Both the position numbers and the translations under genes were made by a program. The notes below the pieces were generated by a model. That model was not told where the DNA came from. It saw nothing but the letters and a program-made list of their open reading frames with translations, and ran no database searches. DNA of 64,000 nucleotides from Candidatus Gastranaerophilales bacterium (GTDB lineage Bacteria > Cyanobacteriota > Vampirovibrionia > Gastranaerophilales > Gastranaerophilaceae): assembly GCA_944322935.1 (NCBI GenBank), contig CALUQO010000004.1, positions 17,054 to 81,053 of the forward strand, in the 5' to 3' direction. Numbering within the stretch: position 1 is the first letter of the stretch; every line of letters begins with the position of its first letter. Shown one piece after another: positions 31,390-40,775 of this stretch.

Positions 31390-33755
31390 TTTAAATCCAC
31401 AATCGTTACCCCGTTGCCGCCCTCGGTGTCATCACCCTGACGGAACTTTGCCACATAGGGCGAGTCGTTTAAATAATCCCTTATTGCCGTTCTAAGCTGA
31501 CCGGTACCGTGCCCGTGCACAATTTCCACATAAGGAAGATTGACCATAGATGCTTTGTCCAAGAACAAATCCAGCTCCGTTAAAGCATCATCCACCCTGT
31601 AGCCTCTAAGGTCAATTTTTGGCGACATGTTTGTGCGCTGCACGGAAACCCTTGAGGAACTTATAATTATCTTCTTTTTGATAATATCCTTCTGACGTTT
31701 TAAGTTTTTTGCAAGCTTTTTAACGTTAATGGTAGACTTGAGCTGCCCGACAAGCACCTGCAGGTTACCGTTTTTGTCGGGAAGTGATTCTATTACAACA
31801 TCCTGATCAAGCCCTCTTATTATTGCTTTGGCGCCTATTTGTATATCCTCGGGTTTAAGTTCCTCGTATTTCACATCCACCTGCTCAAACTCTTTTGCCA
31901 GCGCTTTCGCTGCTTTTGAACCTTTTTGCGAAAGCTTTTTGTAAGAGTTTATGGCGTTTTCTTTTGTCTTGTGGTGGTTGAGGTTTTCAAGCACCTTTTT
32001 AATCTGGCCTTTTGCCTCCTGCAAATTGTCCTCGTAACGGCGTTTGTAGTCTTTAAGGGTTTTCCTTTTTTGCGAATTTAAGTTTTCCAAAAGCTCGGAA
32101 TACTCTTTATACTTGGCTTCCGATTTCGTTTTGAGCTTTTGTGCTTCCTCTGTCAAAGAGTTAAGCTCCGAGTATTTTGCCTGCAAGTCCTCAAGAATTT
32201 TAGATTCTTCCGTTCTTTCCGACTCGTAATTTTGTTTTGCTTTTTCGATAATATCGGCGCTGATACCGAAGTTTTGTGCTATTGCAAAAGCGTTTGAGGC
32301 ACCGGGGACACCTATTCTGAGTTTATAAGTCGGCTTAAGCGACTGCGCATCAAAGTCTACGGAAGCGTTTTGAAACAGCGGATTGTTAAACGGCAGCGAT
32401 TTTAACTCGTTAAAGTGCGTGGTAATCAATGACAGAGCGCCCTTTTCAATAAAAGCTTCCATAACGGCTTTTGCAAGGCTTGCACCTTCTTTGGGGTCAG
32501 TACCGGCTGCAATTTCGTCTATCAAAATAAATGTGTCGCTGTCAGCGTTTTCCAAAATTTCTTTTATATTTTTTACGTGCGAAGAAAATGTGGACAAGCT
32601 CTGTACAATGCTCTGGTCGTCGCCGATTTCTGCAAACAGTTTTTTAAACGGGTAAACCCTTGCGCTGAAACAAGGTATATGAAGCCCTGCACGTGTCATT
32701 GCTATTGCAAGCGCCACTGTTTTTAATACAACTGTCTTTCCGCCTGCGTTGGAACCCGTGATAATAATAGATTTGTAAGGCTTGCCTATGGAAAAATCGT
32801 TTTCCACCACCTTATCAAGTATCGAAAGCAGCACGGGGTTTTTCATTGATTTAAGCTCAATCAGCGGCTCCGACACAACCTGCGGCTCGCAAGCATCTAT
32901 GCTCGTTGAATATTGAGCTTTTGCAAAGATAAAATCAAGTTCAATAAGACTGTGATAAGAGGTCTCTATTTCACCGCAGTGCCCCGCCATTATTGCTGAA
33001 AGCTCTTTTAAAATGCGCTGTATTTCCGCTTCAATTGAAATTTCAATTTCTCTTAACCTGTTGTTTATGCCTACGACCTGTTTCGGCTCAATAAAGTATG
33101 TCTGCCCCGATTGTGAAATATCGTGCACAATCCCCGGAACTTTGTTTTTGGATTCCGCTTTAACCTGAAAAACTATTCTTCCGTCACGCAGGGTATACAC
33201 TGTATCTTGCAGACATGCGGTAAACGTTGAACTTTTCATCAAATCCGCTACCGTCATTTTTAAGTTTTCAGAGGTATCACGTTTTGAACAAAACAGGGCT
33301 TTTAACTCGGGGGATGCGGACTCCTTTATGTTAAAAGAGGAATCAAAAATTTCTTCAACCATTGCCTCAATTTCAGGCAAAGGGAAAAGCCTGTGTACAA
33401 AATTGAACAGCTCCGGCTCGTCTTGAGCGTATTTGTGCAAGAATGAAGAAAATTTTCTTGCCGACACAATCACGTCAAATACGGATTGGATATCTTCAAC
33501 ACCGAGCGTAATCTTTTTTTTCAAAATGCCGATTATATCTGTTATGTCGCACAAATTTCCGACCGGCACCGTGCTGTCGCTTAGCCTGTATGCATTTTGC
33601 GCCTGAGTAGTCAGCTTTTGATTCAGGATAATCTCATTTATATCCGTACTCAAGGCCGTTTCCAGACAGCGTTTTTTGCCCGGATTGCTCTGGGCAAACG
33701 TGCTTAAAATTTCAAGCACCTTATCAAATTCTATTGTAGTTAACGCTTTATCCAC
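31386..33755 (-). CDS. mutS2: Endonuclease MutS2 with Smr domain
   Basis: A 789-aa protein of typical MutS2 length. The N-terminal clamp and lever lead into the ABC-type ATPase (Walker A TGSNAGGKTVVLKT at ~333; DEIAAGTDPKEGASLA), then a coiled coil (~510-620), a KOW-like region and a C-terminal Smr nuclease domain (IDLRGYRVDDALTELDLFLD, VEIVHGHGTGQLRTAI). It lacks the mismatch-binding MutS domain. The family limits recombination and, in Bacillus, rescues collided ribosomes. It is a single gene. Confidence 0.96.
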   Translation of the reverse strand: MDKALTTIEFDKVLEILSTFAQSNPGKKRCLETALSTDINEIILNQKLTTQAQNAYRLSDSTVPVGNLCDITDIIGILKKKITLGVEDIQSVFDVIVSARKFSSFLHKYAQDEPELFNFVHRLFPLPEIEAMVEEIFDSSFNIKESASPELKALFCSKRDTSENLKMTVADLMKSSTFTACLQDTVYTLRDGRIVFQVKAESKNKVPGIVHDISQSGQTYFIEPKQVVGINNRLREIEISIEAEIQRILKELSAIMAGHCGEIETSYHSLIELDFIFAKAQYSTSIDACEPQVVSEPLIELKSMKNPVLLSILDKVVENDFSIGKPYKSIIITGSNAGGKTVVLKTVALAIAMTRAGLHIPCFSARVYPFKKLFAEIGDDQSIVQSLSTFSSHVKNIKEILENADSDTFILIDEIAAGTDPKEGASLAKAVMEAFIEKGALSLITTHFNELKSLPFNNPLFQNASVDFDAQSLKPTYKLRIGVPGASNAFAIAQNFGISADIIEKAKQNYESERTEESKILEDLQAKYSELNSLTEEAQKLKTKSEAKYKEYSELLENLNSQKRKTLKDYKRRYEDNLQEAKGQIKKVLENLNHHKTKENAINSYKKLSQKGSKAAKALAKEFEQVDVKYEELKPEDIQIGAKAIIRGLDQDVVIESLPDKNGNLQVLVGQLKSTINVKKLAKNLKRQKDIIKKKIIISSSRVSVQRTNMSPKIDLRGYRVDDALTELDLFLDKASMVNLPYVEIVHGHGTGQLRTAIRDYLNDSPYVAKFRQGDDTEGGNGVTIVDLN

Positions 33756-34098
33756 AAGATTGATTTTAGCACAAAAGAATATTTCATATAGTTGACCTGC
33801 CGTGCGTAATGATTAGACAACAAGCAAATATGAACCTGTCTTTGCAAATATGTTTTGCATCTTTTATAAAGATAAAACAGATAACTTCATGTTCAGAGCC
33901 GCAGGGTAGACTTTAGTCTACCTTTAACACAATCGTTAACATGTGAGCAAAAAACATGCTGCCATTGCGCAGCGTCAGGCTTTTGCAGGCATGTGACAAT
34001 ATTATTAAAGACAAACTAAAATCTGCCGCAGCGCCGGTCAAATGGATTATAAATTTAAGAAAGTTTTTTTGTTATAATTTTTTTAAAGAGGAGAAACT
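33756..34098. other. 343-bp intergenic region, divergent promoters
   Basis: There is no supported gene; a plus frame starting at 33956 runs into the following gene in another phase and has no ribosome-binding site. A perfect 7-bp hairpin GGTAGAC-TTTA-GTCTACC lies at 33905-33922 with no T-run. TATAAT near 34073-34078 is a -10 candidate for the polyprenyl synthase gene. Confidence 0.35.
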
Positions 34099-35055
34099 TT
34101 GTCAGATTCTGTTTTCAACACAAAATACAATGAAATTTTAAAGATAATAAGTCCGGATTTTGACACGCTGGAGAGCAGCTTAACCGCTCATCTGGACAGC
34201 GAAAAAACCTCACGAATAATCCCGATTATAAAAGATTTTTTAGGCAATAAAGGCAAAAGAATACGTCCTGCGCTGATTTTTCTTTTTGCACACGCACTGG
34301 GCAAAAGCTGCAGCGAATTCGTCACAAAAATAGCGCTGGCCAACGAGCTTTTGCACAACGCGACACTGATTCACGACGACATAATCGACTGCTCGCTTTT
34401 AAGACGGGGAAAAACAACGCTTAACTTTGATTATGACAACAAACTCGCCGTGTTAGCAGGAGATTTTTTAATAGCCAGAGTGCTGGAGCTGCTTTTTGAT
34501 ATAGAAGACACAAATATACGCAAACTTCACGCCGACGCTGTTTCAAAACTTATAAACGGTGAATTAAACCAGTATTTCAGCCGCTACAAGCTTTTGAGCA
34601 TGGACAAATACATAGAAAAATCAAAAGATAAAACAGCACGGCTCTTCGAGGCCGGTATAAGCTCTGTGTATCTTTACCAAAACAATGAGCCCTCACATCT
34701 TGAAAACATAAAGAATTTTGCGCTCAATTTCGGTACAGCGTTTCAAATATTAAATGATATAGACAACTTTAAAAATTCTCAAAGCATTGAAGAAGATTTG
34801 AAAAACGGGGACTACAGCGCTCCTCTAATCTTTTATGTGCATGAAAAATACCACGGTGATATGTCAAAAGTTCAAAACACAGGTTTGCTCTTTAAACAGA
34901 TACAAAATTCAGAAGCAATAACACGCACAAAAGAGCTCGCAAAACATTACATTAACAGGGCTATTGAAAATATATCATTTATTGAGGATAATCAATATAA
35001 AAGAGCGATAATCAACCTTTGCAATCTAATCGCAGGTACGGAAAATAATGGATAG
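34099..35055 (+). CDS. Long-chain polyprenyl diphosphate synthase
   Basis: A 318-aa trans-prenyltransferase. KGKRIRPALIFLFAHALG at ~51, the first Asp-rich motif IHDDIIDCSLLRRGK at ~91, and the second motif region ILNDIDNF at ~215, where the usual DDxxD is written N-D-I-D-N. Product length is unknown; octa- or nonaprenyl diphosphate for quinones or the lipid carrier is expected. The start is TTG 34099 with AAAGAGGAG upstream. It overlaps lepB by 8 nt, so the two are translationally coupled. Confidence 0.87.
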   Translation: MSDSVFNTKYNEILKIISPDFDTLESSLTAHLDSEKTSRIIPIIKDFLGNKGKRIRPALIFLFAHALGKSCSEFVTKIALANELLHNATLIHDDIIDCSLLRRGKTTLNFDYDNKLAVLAGDFLIARVLELLFDIEDTNIRKLHADAVSKLINGELNQYFSRYKLLSMDKYIEKSKDKTARLFEAGISSVYLYQNNEPSHLENIKNFALNFGTAFQILNDIDNFKNSQSIEEDLKNGDYSAPLIFYVHEKYHGDMSKVQNTGLLFKQIQNSEAITRTKELAKHYINRAIENISFIEDNQYKRAIINLCNLIAGTENNG

Positions 35056-35734
35056 AGAAGAGATTAACGAAATTCAAACAGAAGAAAAAAAGCAAACACC
35101 GAAAGAAAAATTTATCTCGGGACTGCAAGAAACAATAGAAACTGTTGTTTTCGTTCTTGTAATGGTTATAATAATCAGATTTTTTATAGGTGAAATCCGC
35201 TGGATTCCGTCCGCATCTATGCGGCCTACGCTGATAGAAGGCGACAGAATCTTTGTCGAAAGATTTTCACGTTTTTATGCAGAACCTAAAAGAGGGGATA
35301 TAATGGTATTTTATCCACCCGAAGAAGAAATAAAAACCGACCCTGTGTCTATCATGGCGCGTTTAACAGGATTTTTCTGCAAAGATATCGCTTACATAAA
35401 AAGAGTCGTGGGGGTTCCGGGGGACAAACTCGAGGTTAAAGAGTTTTCTAACGGCACATTTAAAGTTTATATAAATGACAAACCGCTCAACGAGCCTTAT
35501 ATAATGAGCCCCGATGACTATATCCCGTGTTCAAACGAAATGTTTTGCGGGCCGATGCAGATTCCCGACGGAAATTATTTTATGATGGGGGACAACAGAG
35601 GCAACTCTCAGGATTCAAGATTCTGGGGATTTTTACCCAAAGAAAGATTTATAGGAAAGGCTATATTCATTTTCTGGCCGCTTCACAGATTGAAAACATT
35701 CCACAGGCCGGACTACGGCAATATAAATAATTAG
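35048..35734 (+). CDS. lepB: Signal peptidase I
   Basis: A 228-aa protein with one N-terminal membrane helix (TVVFVLVMVIIIRFFIGEI), then RWIPSASMRPTL with catalytic Ser57, YIKRVVGVPGDKLEV with catalytic Lys118, and MMGDNRGNSQDSRFWGFLP. It cleaves signal peptides at the outer face of the inner membrane. Single-helix anchoring is the form common in Gram-positives and cyanobacteria. A terminator follows at 35776. Confidence 0.96.
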   Translation: MDREEINEIQTEEKKQTPKEKFISGLQETIETVVFVLVMVIIIRFFIGEIRWIPSASMRPTLIEGDRIFVERFSRFYAEPKRGDIMVFYPPEEEIKTDPVSIMARLTGFFCKDIAYIKRVVGVPGDKLEVKEFSNGTFKVYINDKPLNEPYIMSPDDYIPCSNEMFCGPMQIPDGNYFMMGDNRGNSQDSRFWGFLPKERFIGKAIFIFWPLHRLKTFHRPDYGNINN

Positions 35735-35775
35735 ATTTATATTACCAGTATTGAAGTTATTTAATTTAAACAATT

Positions 35776-35808
35776 AAAAGCCGCAGCATATTTTGCAGCG
35801 GCTTTTTT
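35776..35808. terminator. Terminator between lepB and the convergent gene
   Basis: AAAAGCCGC (35776-35784) pairs with GCGGCTTTT (35798-35806), T-run on both strands. It serves lepB and, in reverse, the 35830-36237 gene. Confidence 0.85.
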
Positions 35809-35829
35809 GTACAAAAATATTTTTTTCAA

Positions 35830-36237
35830 TTAATTTCCCTGGGCGTTTTCACCCTTTTTAAATAATTTTGAAAAGAAATTTTTTGTTGCATCATAAGCTT
35901 TACCAACATTTGTATTAACAAATTCACCTGTTTTGGCAACACCCAGTTTTACATAATGCAAACCTTTTTGGAAAATGTTTTCCGTACCTGCCAATTTTGC
36001 TGCAGGGTCAAATGTTTTAGGCAAATATTTTCTGCCCAAACCTGTTGCGGCCGCTAATACAACAACAGTTGCGAGAGTTTTTAAGAACCAATGACTTTTC
36101 TTTTTAGCGGGTTGCTGCCCGTAAGGAGCGTCCATTGGCGTGCTGGCTGCCGGCTGCTGGTTATTTATGGAATAAGTCGGTTTTTGTGAAACCGTTGCCT
36201 GTGTCATCGGCGTAATAGTTGAGAAACTTGTTGACAT
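35830..36237 (-). CDS. Small Gln/Pro-rich protein with one membrane segment
   Basis: A 135-aa protein. The N-terminal 50 residues are Thr/Ser/Gln/Pro-rich and disordered; then a Lys cluster (PAKKKSHWFLKTL), a short hydrophobic segment (ATVVVLAAATGLG) and an amphipathic, Lys-rich C-terminus (AYDATKNFFSKLFKKG). No signal peptide. An AAGGAGTG site precedes the ATG. No known family. It could be a membrane-associated structural or stress protein; unknown. Confidence 0.55.
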   Translation of the reverse strand: MSTSFSTITPMTQATVSQKPTYSINNQQPAASTPMDAPYGQQPAKKKSHWFLKTLATVVVLAAATGLGRKYLPKTFDPAAKLAGTENIFQKGLHYVKLGVAKTGEFVNTNVGKAYDATKNFFSKLFKKGENAQGN

Positions 36238-36424
36238 TCTTACACTCCTTTTTTACACACTGTGTTTATATAAAACTGCAGAAAACTTTTTATTGCTACC
36301 TGTATCGGTCATGTTAAAAATTATGAAACATTTTGTTACATTATAACATTTTTTATATAGTTTTGGAATATTTTTTTAAGAACTGTAATCTATATTATTA
36401 GAGAACGGAATATGAGGAATTTTT

Positions 36425-39400
36425 ATGAGTATAAAAATAAATATTGGCGAAGACGTATTGGATAATGCAAAATTTGTTGCCTGCAAAGTCGATGATACTT
36501 ATATGAGAAAAAGAGTATATGCCCTTGGTATTGCCGCAAATGCAACGGCCAAATACCTTACGGAAAACGGATTAAAAACTCTGTCCAATCACAGTTTGTA
36601 CAAGTCCGCGGTATTTGCAAAAGAAATTGAAATTGCCGATATTTATGCAAACAATGCAAGATTTGATGTAAGGGTTACGTTTAACGATACCTCATTTACG
36701 GTTCCAAAGCTGCATGTAAAATATGATATTAAGCCCGAAGCTTATATTGTTGTAAGATTCGATAATTCGTTAAAAGATATTGAATTTTTAGGATTTATTC
36801 CCGAAAAAGAATTGACCTACGACAAAAACGGAGAAGAATACTATACCTATCCTTTAGATATCCTCAAACCTTTTGAAGACTTTATTCCTTATGCGGAAAA
36901 CCTTAAGGTCACTAATAAAACGTATTCCGAACAAGAACACGATAATATTCTGTCTTTATGTGTGGGCATAATTGACGAACAGGCGAGCGAAGCTGATAAA
37001 ATTTACTTTATAAAACACGTTGCAGAATGTACTGTTTGCCGCGACACATTCTGTGATATCAATGATTTTGATGATATACTTTCGCAATTAAAAAATTATC
37101 GTGAACTTTTAAACGACAGTACATTGAGTGTTTTATCCGGAAACAAAAAGGAGGTGGATCAAGCAGCTATCGCTCATATGGCATTGGTTGAAAACGCGAG
37201 CGAAGATTTTTTAATAAATGAACAACCGGACTCAGACGAGGACACTTTGCAGCCGCAAAACGAGACCTTAGCTGCCGGTGCCGCAGCAGGGGCTGCCGCC
37301 GTTGCAGGAGCCGCAATCGCAGCCGGTGGAGCGAAAGAAGCTGCAGACGCCGCATTAGAGCCTTTGGTTTTAGATCTTTACGATAATGAACAGCAAACTT
37401 TACGGGAAGAAAAAAACAGTGAAAACACAGCCTCAACAACTTTAAAAGAAGATGATGAACCGGAACTTTTACTTGAAACACCGGACTATTCTGACGGCGA
37501 GGATAAAATCAACACCACATTAACCGGAAACAACACTTCACTGTTAATAAATGAAGATGAAGACGGTTTTACATTGGAAATAAAAGATGATGATACGGAA
37601 GCGGATTCTGCCGGGGCATCAGCCGCTCAAGATATTTTAACTGCGGATAATACGAAATCCGACGAAGATGATACGCCTTTTATTGTTGAAGATCCATCCA
37701 ATGAATCATTTGACGATTTGAATGCGTCTATTGACGCTTTTGCCAGTGAACCGGTTGATGAGCCGTTCTTGCTTGAAGAAGATGAGGAGACATTGCCGGA
37801 AACTGATACGCAAATGCCCGAAGAAAATACATATACGGCAGATGACTTATCGTCTGAACAGCTGCAGCCTCTTGAATTAAAAGAAGATAACGAGCCGACA
37901 ACATCGTCAGATGAAAACACATCTATTGATTTTGATTTGGATGCTATTACAAATTTAGAAAACCTTGATGACGAAATCACGCTTAATCTTGATGAAATTT
38001 CAGACAATGCCAAAGAACAAATTACCTCACAGGCTGATGCACCAGCACCAACACCGGAACCGGTACTCGATGAGCCGGCAGAACAACCGAATGATATAAC
38101 GCTTACCGAAGAGGACTTAATAAATATTGATGCTGATCCTATTGCTCTGAACGAAGATATTGAAGAGTTGTCTGCACCGGATGAAACGGCAACATTGACA
38201 GATGAGCCCGTATACCAAGAAGAAGTGCCGCAACTTGAAAGTGCAGATTTCGAAACTGACATACTCTCGGGTGACCTTGATGAAATAGATGCATTAGCAG
38301 ATGAGCACTTAACAGAAGAAGATGATGCAATGCTTGAAAGTGTCGGGCCGGAAACTGACTTACTCTCCGGTGAACTTGACGAAACAGACGCATTGGCAGG
38401 TGAAGCCATAATTAAAGAAGATGAACAGATACTTGAAAACGTCCCCCCCGAAACAGACATGCTCTCGGGAGACCTTGATGAAATCGACGCATTGACAGAT
38501 GAACACATAATCGAAGAAGACGATGCAATGCTTGAAAGTGTCGGGACGGAAACTGACATACTCTCCGGTGAACTTGATGAAAATGAAGAACACATCGAGC
38601 AACTGAACTCCGTAAACGATAATTTATCAGATAATTTATCAGCATTAAAGGAGGCAGATTCTCTGGATTTGGAAGATTTAGAAACCCTTGACTCAATAGA
38701 GCCGGCAGAAGAACTTCAACAGGAAAATCACATTGAATCAAATATTGATTCCGATGACATGTTGATAGCAGATGATGATATATTGACAGAAGAAAATGTT
38801 GAAGACGAGTGGCCTGCTTCTTCTCACCCGCAGGAGCCTGTCGAATTAAAATATGACGATTTAAATGATGATGAAACATTTAAAATTCAAAACGACAACA
38901 AAAATGATGATATAAATTCGGATGTTTTTGATTTGAACAAACAAGAACCGGTAATGGAATCATTAGATGATGATTCCGAACAACACGTTGCCGACTTTGA
39001 TTTTCCTGATTACAACTATGAAAACATAACGCTTGAAGAACAGCCGGAAAACTCAGTAAACGAAACTGCAGAATTAAACCAACAGGAAGAGCAAAACGAT
39101 ACAAAACAGGAACATAATATGCAAGAAGAACAACCTCAACAACAGGATACAGACACTGATGATGAAGAACTCCATGGGCTTTTGGACGACGATTTGTTAG
39201 CGTTGCTTTCTGATGAAGATCAGGCTAATACTTCTGACAACGAAGAAAACTCTAGCACACAACAACAGGTAAATGAAGAGAATTCTGTTGAGCAGCAAAC
39301 CCCTGATGCAACAATCAGTGATGATACTATTGATGCTCAGGAAGAAAACGGGGAAATTGAAAATCTTTTTGATGAACAGGAAGCACCGCAAGACGGCGAA

Positions 39401-40045
39401 CAGGTAGAACTGGATATATCTCAAGAACCGATGAGCGCCGAAGCGGTAAAGAAGACTAAAAAACTTGCTATTGCCGGTGCACTTATTGCATTACTGGCTA
39501 TAGGCGGCGTTGCCGGCGGTTATTATATGTATCAAAAAAATATTGCAGCAGCAAACAATGATTCAGCAGACACCGCGCAGGATAATCAGGTCTTTGATTT
39601 CAAAAATAATGCAGTTCAGGGAGAAGAAGAAGACACTTCTTCGGCTGCCGTATCACAAGATATCAATAAATCCATGACCAATTCTTTTTCGGACAAACCG
39701 GCCGCTATTTCCATAACAAAATTGTCATGGCAGGTAAGTGAAAAACTTGCAGTCGAACCTTCTGTTAAAGAATATTTACAAACTGCAGGAAAAAATATTC
39801 AACTAAATTTACAAAATGATTTAGCAAATTCTGCTGATGTTGCATTTAATAACAGTGTAAAAGTTTCATTTGAAATTGCACCCGACAATACGATGAAAGG
39901 CATACAGGTACTGGAATCCAGCGGTTCCGACAAAATAGATGCAACTATAACAAAAAGCATAAAAAATACTCTTAAGTATATAAGCGTTCCAAAATTGCAA
40001 AATTATAAGTCGGATTATTTCTTAACTTTAATAATTAATTTCTAA
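36425..40045 (+). CDS. Giant acidic membrane anti-sigma candidate: DUF1822-like, zinc motif, TonB-C-like end
   Basis: A 1206-aa protein. Residues 1-~160 resemble the cyanobacterial DUF1822 family (AKYLTENGLKTLSNHSLYKS, AYIVVRFDNSLKDIEFLGFI). H198-C202-C205 (HVAECTVC, H-x3-C-x2-C) is the zinc motif of ZAS anti-sigma factors. Residues ~260-1000 are extremely Asp/Glu-rich, with a 33-residue repeat. A single membrane helix lies at ~1012-1035 (LAIAGALIALLAIGGVAG). The ~170-residue outer part ends like a TonB C-terminal domain (VSFEIAPDNTMKGIQVLESS, LTLIINF). The next gene encodes a sigma factor. Inferred: membrane-anchored anti-sigma regulator sensing the envelope. GAGGAA precedes the ATG. Confidence 0.75.
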   Translation: MSIKINIGEDVLDNAKFVACKVDDTYMRKRVYALGIAANATAKYLTENGLKTLSNHSLYKSAVFAKEIEIADIYANNARFDVRVTFNDTSFTVPKLHVKYDIKPEAYIVVRFDNSLKDIEFLGFIPEKELTYDKNGEEYYTYPLDILKPFEDFIPYAENLKVTNKTYSEQEHDNILSLCVGIIDEQASEADKIYFIKHVAECTVCRDTFCDINDFDDILSQLKNYRELLNDSTLSVLSGNKKEVDQAAIAHMALVENASEDFLINEQPDSDEDTLQPQNETLAAGAAAGAAAVAGAAIAAGGAKEAADAALEPLVLDLYDNEQQTLREEKNSENTASTTLKEDDEPELLLETPDYSDGEDKINTTLTGNNTSLLINEDEDGFTLEIKDDDTEADSAGASAAQDILTADNTKSDEDDTPFIVEDPSNESFDDLNASIDAFASEPVDEPFLLEEDEETLPETDTQMPEENTYTADDLSSEQLQPLELKEDNEPTTSSDENTSIDFDLDAITNLENLDDEITLNLDEISDNAKEQITSQADAPAPTPEPVLDEPAEQPNDITLTEEDLINIDADPIALNEDIEELSAPDETATLTDEPVYQEEVPQLESADFETDILSGDLDEIDALADEHLTEEDDAMLESVGPETDLLSGELDETDALAGEAIIKEDEQILENVPPETDMLSGDLDEIDALTDEHIIEEDDAMLESVGTETDILSGELDENEEHIEQLNSVNDNLSDNLSALKEADSLDLEDLETLDSIEPAEELQQENHIESNIDSDDMLIADDDILTEENVEDEWPASSHPQEPVELKYDDLNDDETFKIQNDNKNDDINSDVFDLNKQEPVMESLDDDSEQHVADFDFPDYNYENITLEEQPENSVNETAELNQQEEQNDTKQEHNMQEEQPQQQDTDTDDEELHGLLDDDLLALLSDEDQANTSDNEENSSTQQQVNEENSVEQQTPDATISDDTIDAQEENGEIENLFDEQEAPQDGEQVELDISQEPMSAEAVKKTKKLAIAGALIALLAIGGVAGGYYMYQKNIAAANNDSADTAQDNQVFDFKNNAVQGEEEDTSSAAVSQDINKSMTNSFSDKPAAISITKLSWQVSEKLAVEPSVKEYLQTAGKNIQLNLQNDLANSADVAFNNSVKVSFEIAPDNTMKGIQVLESSGSDKIDATITKSIKNTLKYISVPKLQNYKSDYFLTLIINF
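38252..38590 (+). repeat. 99-bp (33-aa) acidic coding repeats, four starts
   Basis: Units begin at 38252, 38351, 38450 and 38549, exactly 99 bp apart, each starting ETD-[ILM]-LSG-[DE]-LDE. The first three are complete; the fourth is cut short. The phase is kept, so the array expands in frame. Units are near-identical at protein level but differ at silent positions, which suggests older duplication with some divergence. Confidence 0.85.
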
Positions 40046-40104
40046 TTCTATGATATGATATAATCAAATAAGTTAATTTATATTTATAGAATTGGGTTGT
40101 AAAA

Positions 40105-40698
40105 TTGGATACTATAAACGAACAAAGAGAGCTTATAGAGAAGTTAGTTAAATCAAATAACAAATTCAAAGGCAATGAAGATTTAATAGAGGATTTTTGT
40201 TCAGAAACGTATAAAAGATCCTATTCGTTATTTGATAATGTAAACATCAAAGATATAGAAAACTATATAGCAAAAGTTGCAAATACAGCGATTTTGACTG
40301 TGTTAAAACAAAACGGCAGAGTAAGACGCCGGGATAACAAATACGTAAGCACTCATGAAGTGCTTATAAATCCGGTGCCGGCAAAAATACAGGAACCTGA
40401 AATTGTCGTCAAAGCACCTGAACCTGCTGTTGTATATGAACCTTTTGTTTATGATATAGCTGACCCGCGTGATTCTTTTGAAGAAAAAGTTGTAAGAAAA
40501 GATCTTCTTCAAAAAATTGTGGATATAGTTTTGATTGCTCAAAAGGAAAATCCTTCAAAAGAATTTTTGAAGATATTTTATCTCAGATACATAAAAGAAT
40601 TAAAGCAAAAAGATATAGCCAAAGAGGTAAATATCTCACAAGCTGAAGTAAGTAAACGGTTGATAGAAATATTAAAAATAGTTAAATCTCATTTTTAA
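40105..40698 (+). CDS. Sigma-70-like factor paired with the upstream anti-sigma candidate
   Basis: A 197-aa protein. Residues ~20-75 (NEDLIEDFCSETYKRSYSLF, IENYIAKVANTAIL) resemble sigma region 2; after a Pro-rich linker (~90-120), residues ~130-195 form region 4 with the HTH KQKDIAKEVNISQAEVSKRL. The usual region 2 core is poorly conserved, so it is a distant, ECF-like or group-3-like factor. The start is TTG 40105 with a weak site; no ATG fits. It begins 60 nt after the anti-sigma candidate, and that pairing supports both calls. Confidence 0.7.
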   Translation: MDTINEQRELIEKLVKSNNKFKGNEDLIEDFCSETYKRSYSLFDNVNIKDIENYIAKVANTAILTVLKQNGRVRRRDNKYVSTHEVLINPVPAKIQEPEIVVKAPEPAVVYEPFVYDIADPRDSFEEKVVRKDLLQKIVDIVLIAQKENPSKEFLKIFYLRYIKELKQKDIAKEVNISQAEVSKRLIEILKIVKSHF

Positions 40699-40775
40699 TG
40701 CTGTTAAATGTTTACATATGTAATTTAATTAATCTTTATAATATAATAAGCTTAAAACAATAAGCGGTTTTTGTA

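Noticed and set aside
33956..34141. 61-codon plus frame before the polyprenyl synthase
   Set aside because: Runs into the enzyme gene in another phase; the TTG at 34099 with AAAGAGGAG is the real start.
37627..38595. A 322-codon minus-strand frame rich in Ser
   Set aside because: It is the complement of the Asp/Glu-rich plus-strand coding repeat; acidic codons read backwards as Ser-rich. No ribosome-binding site and no motif.
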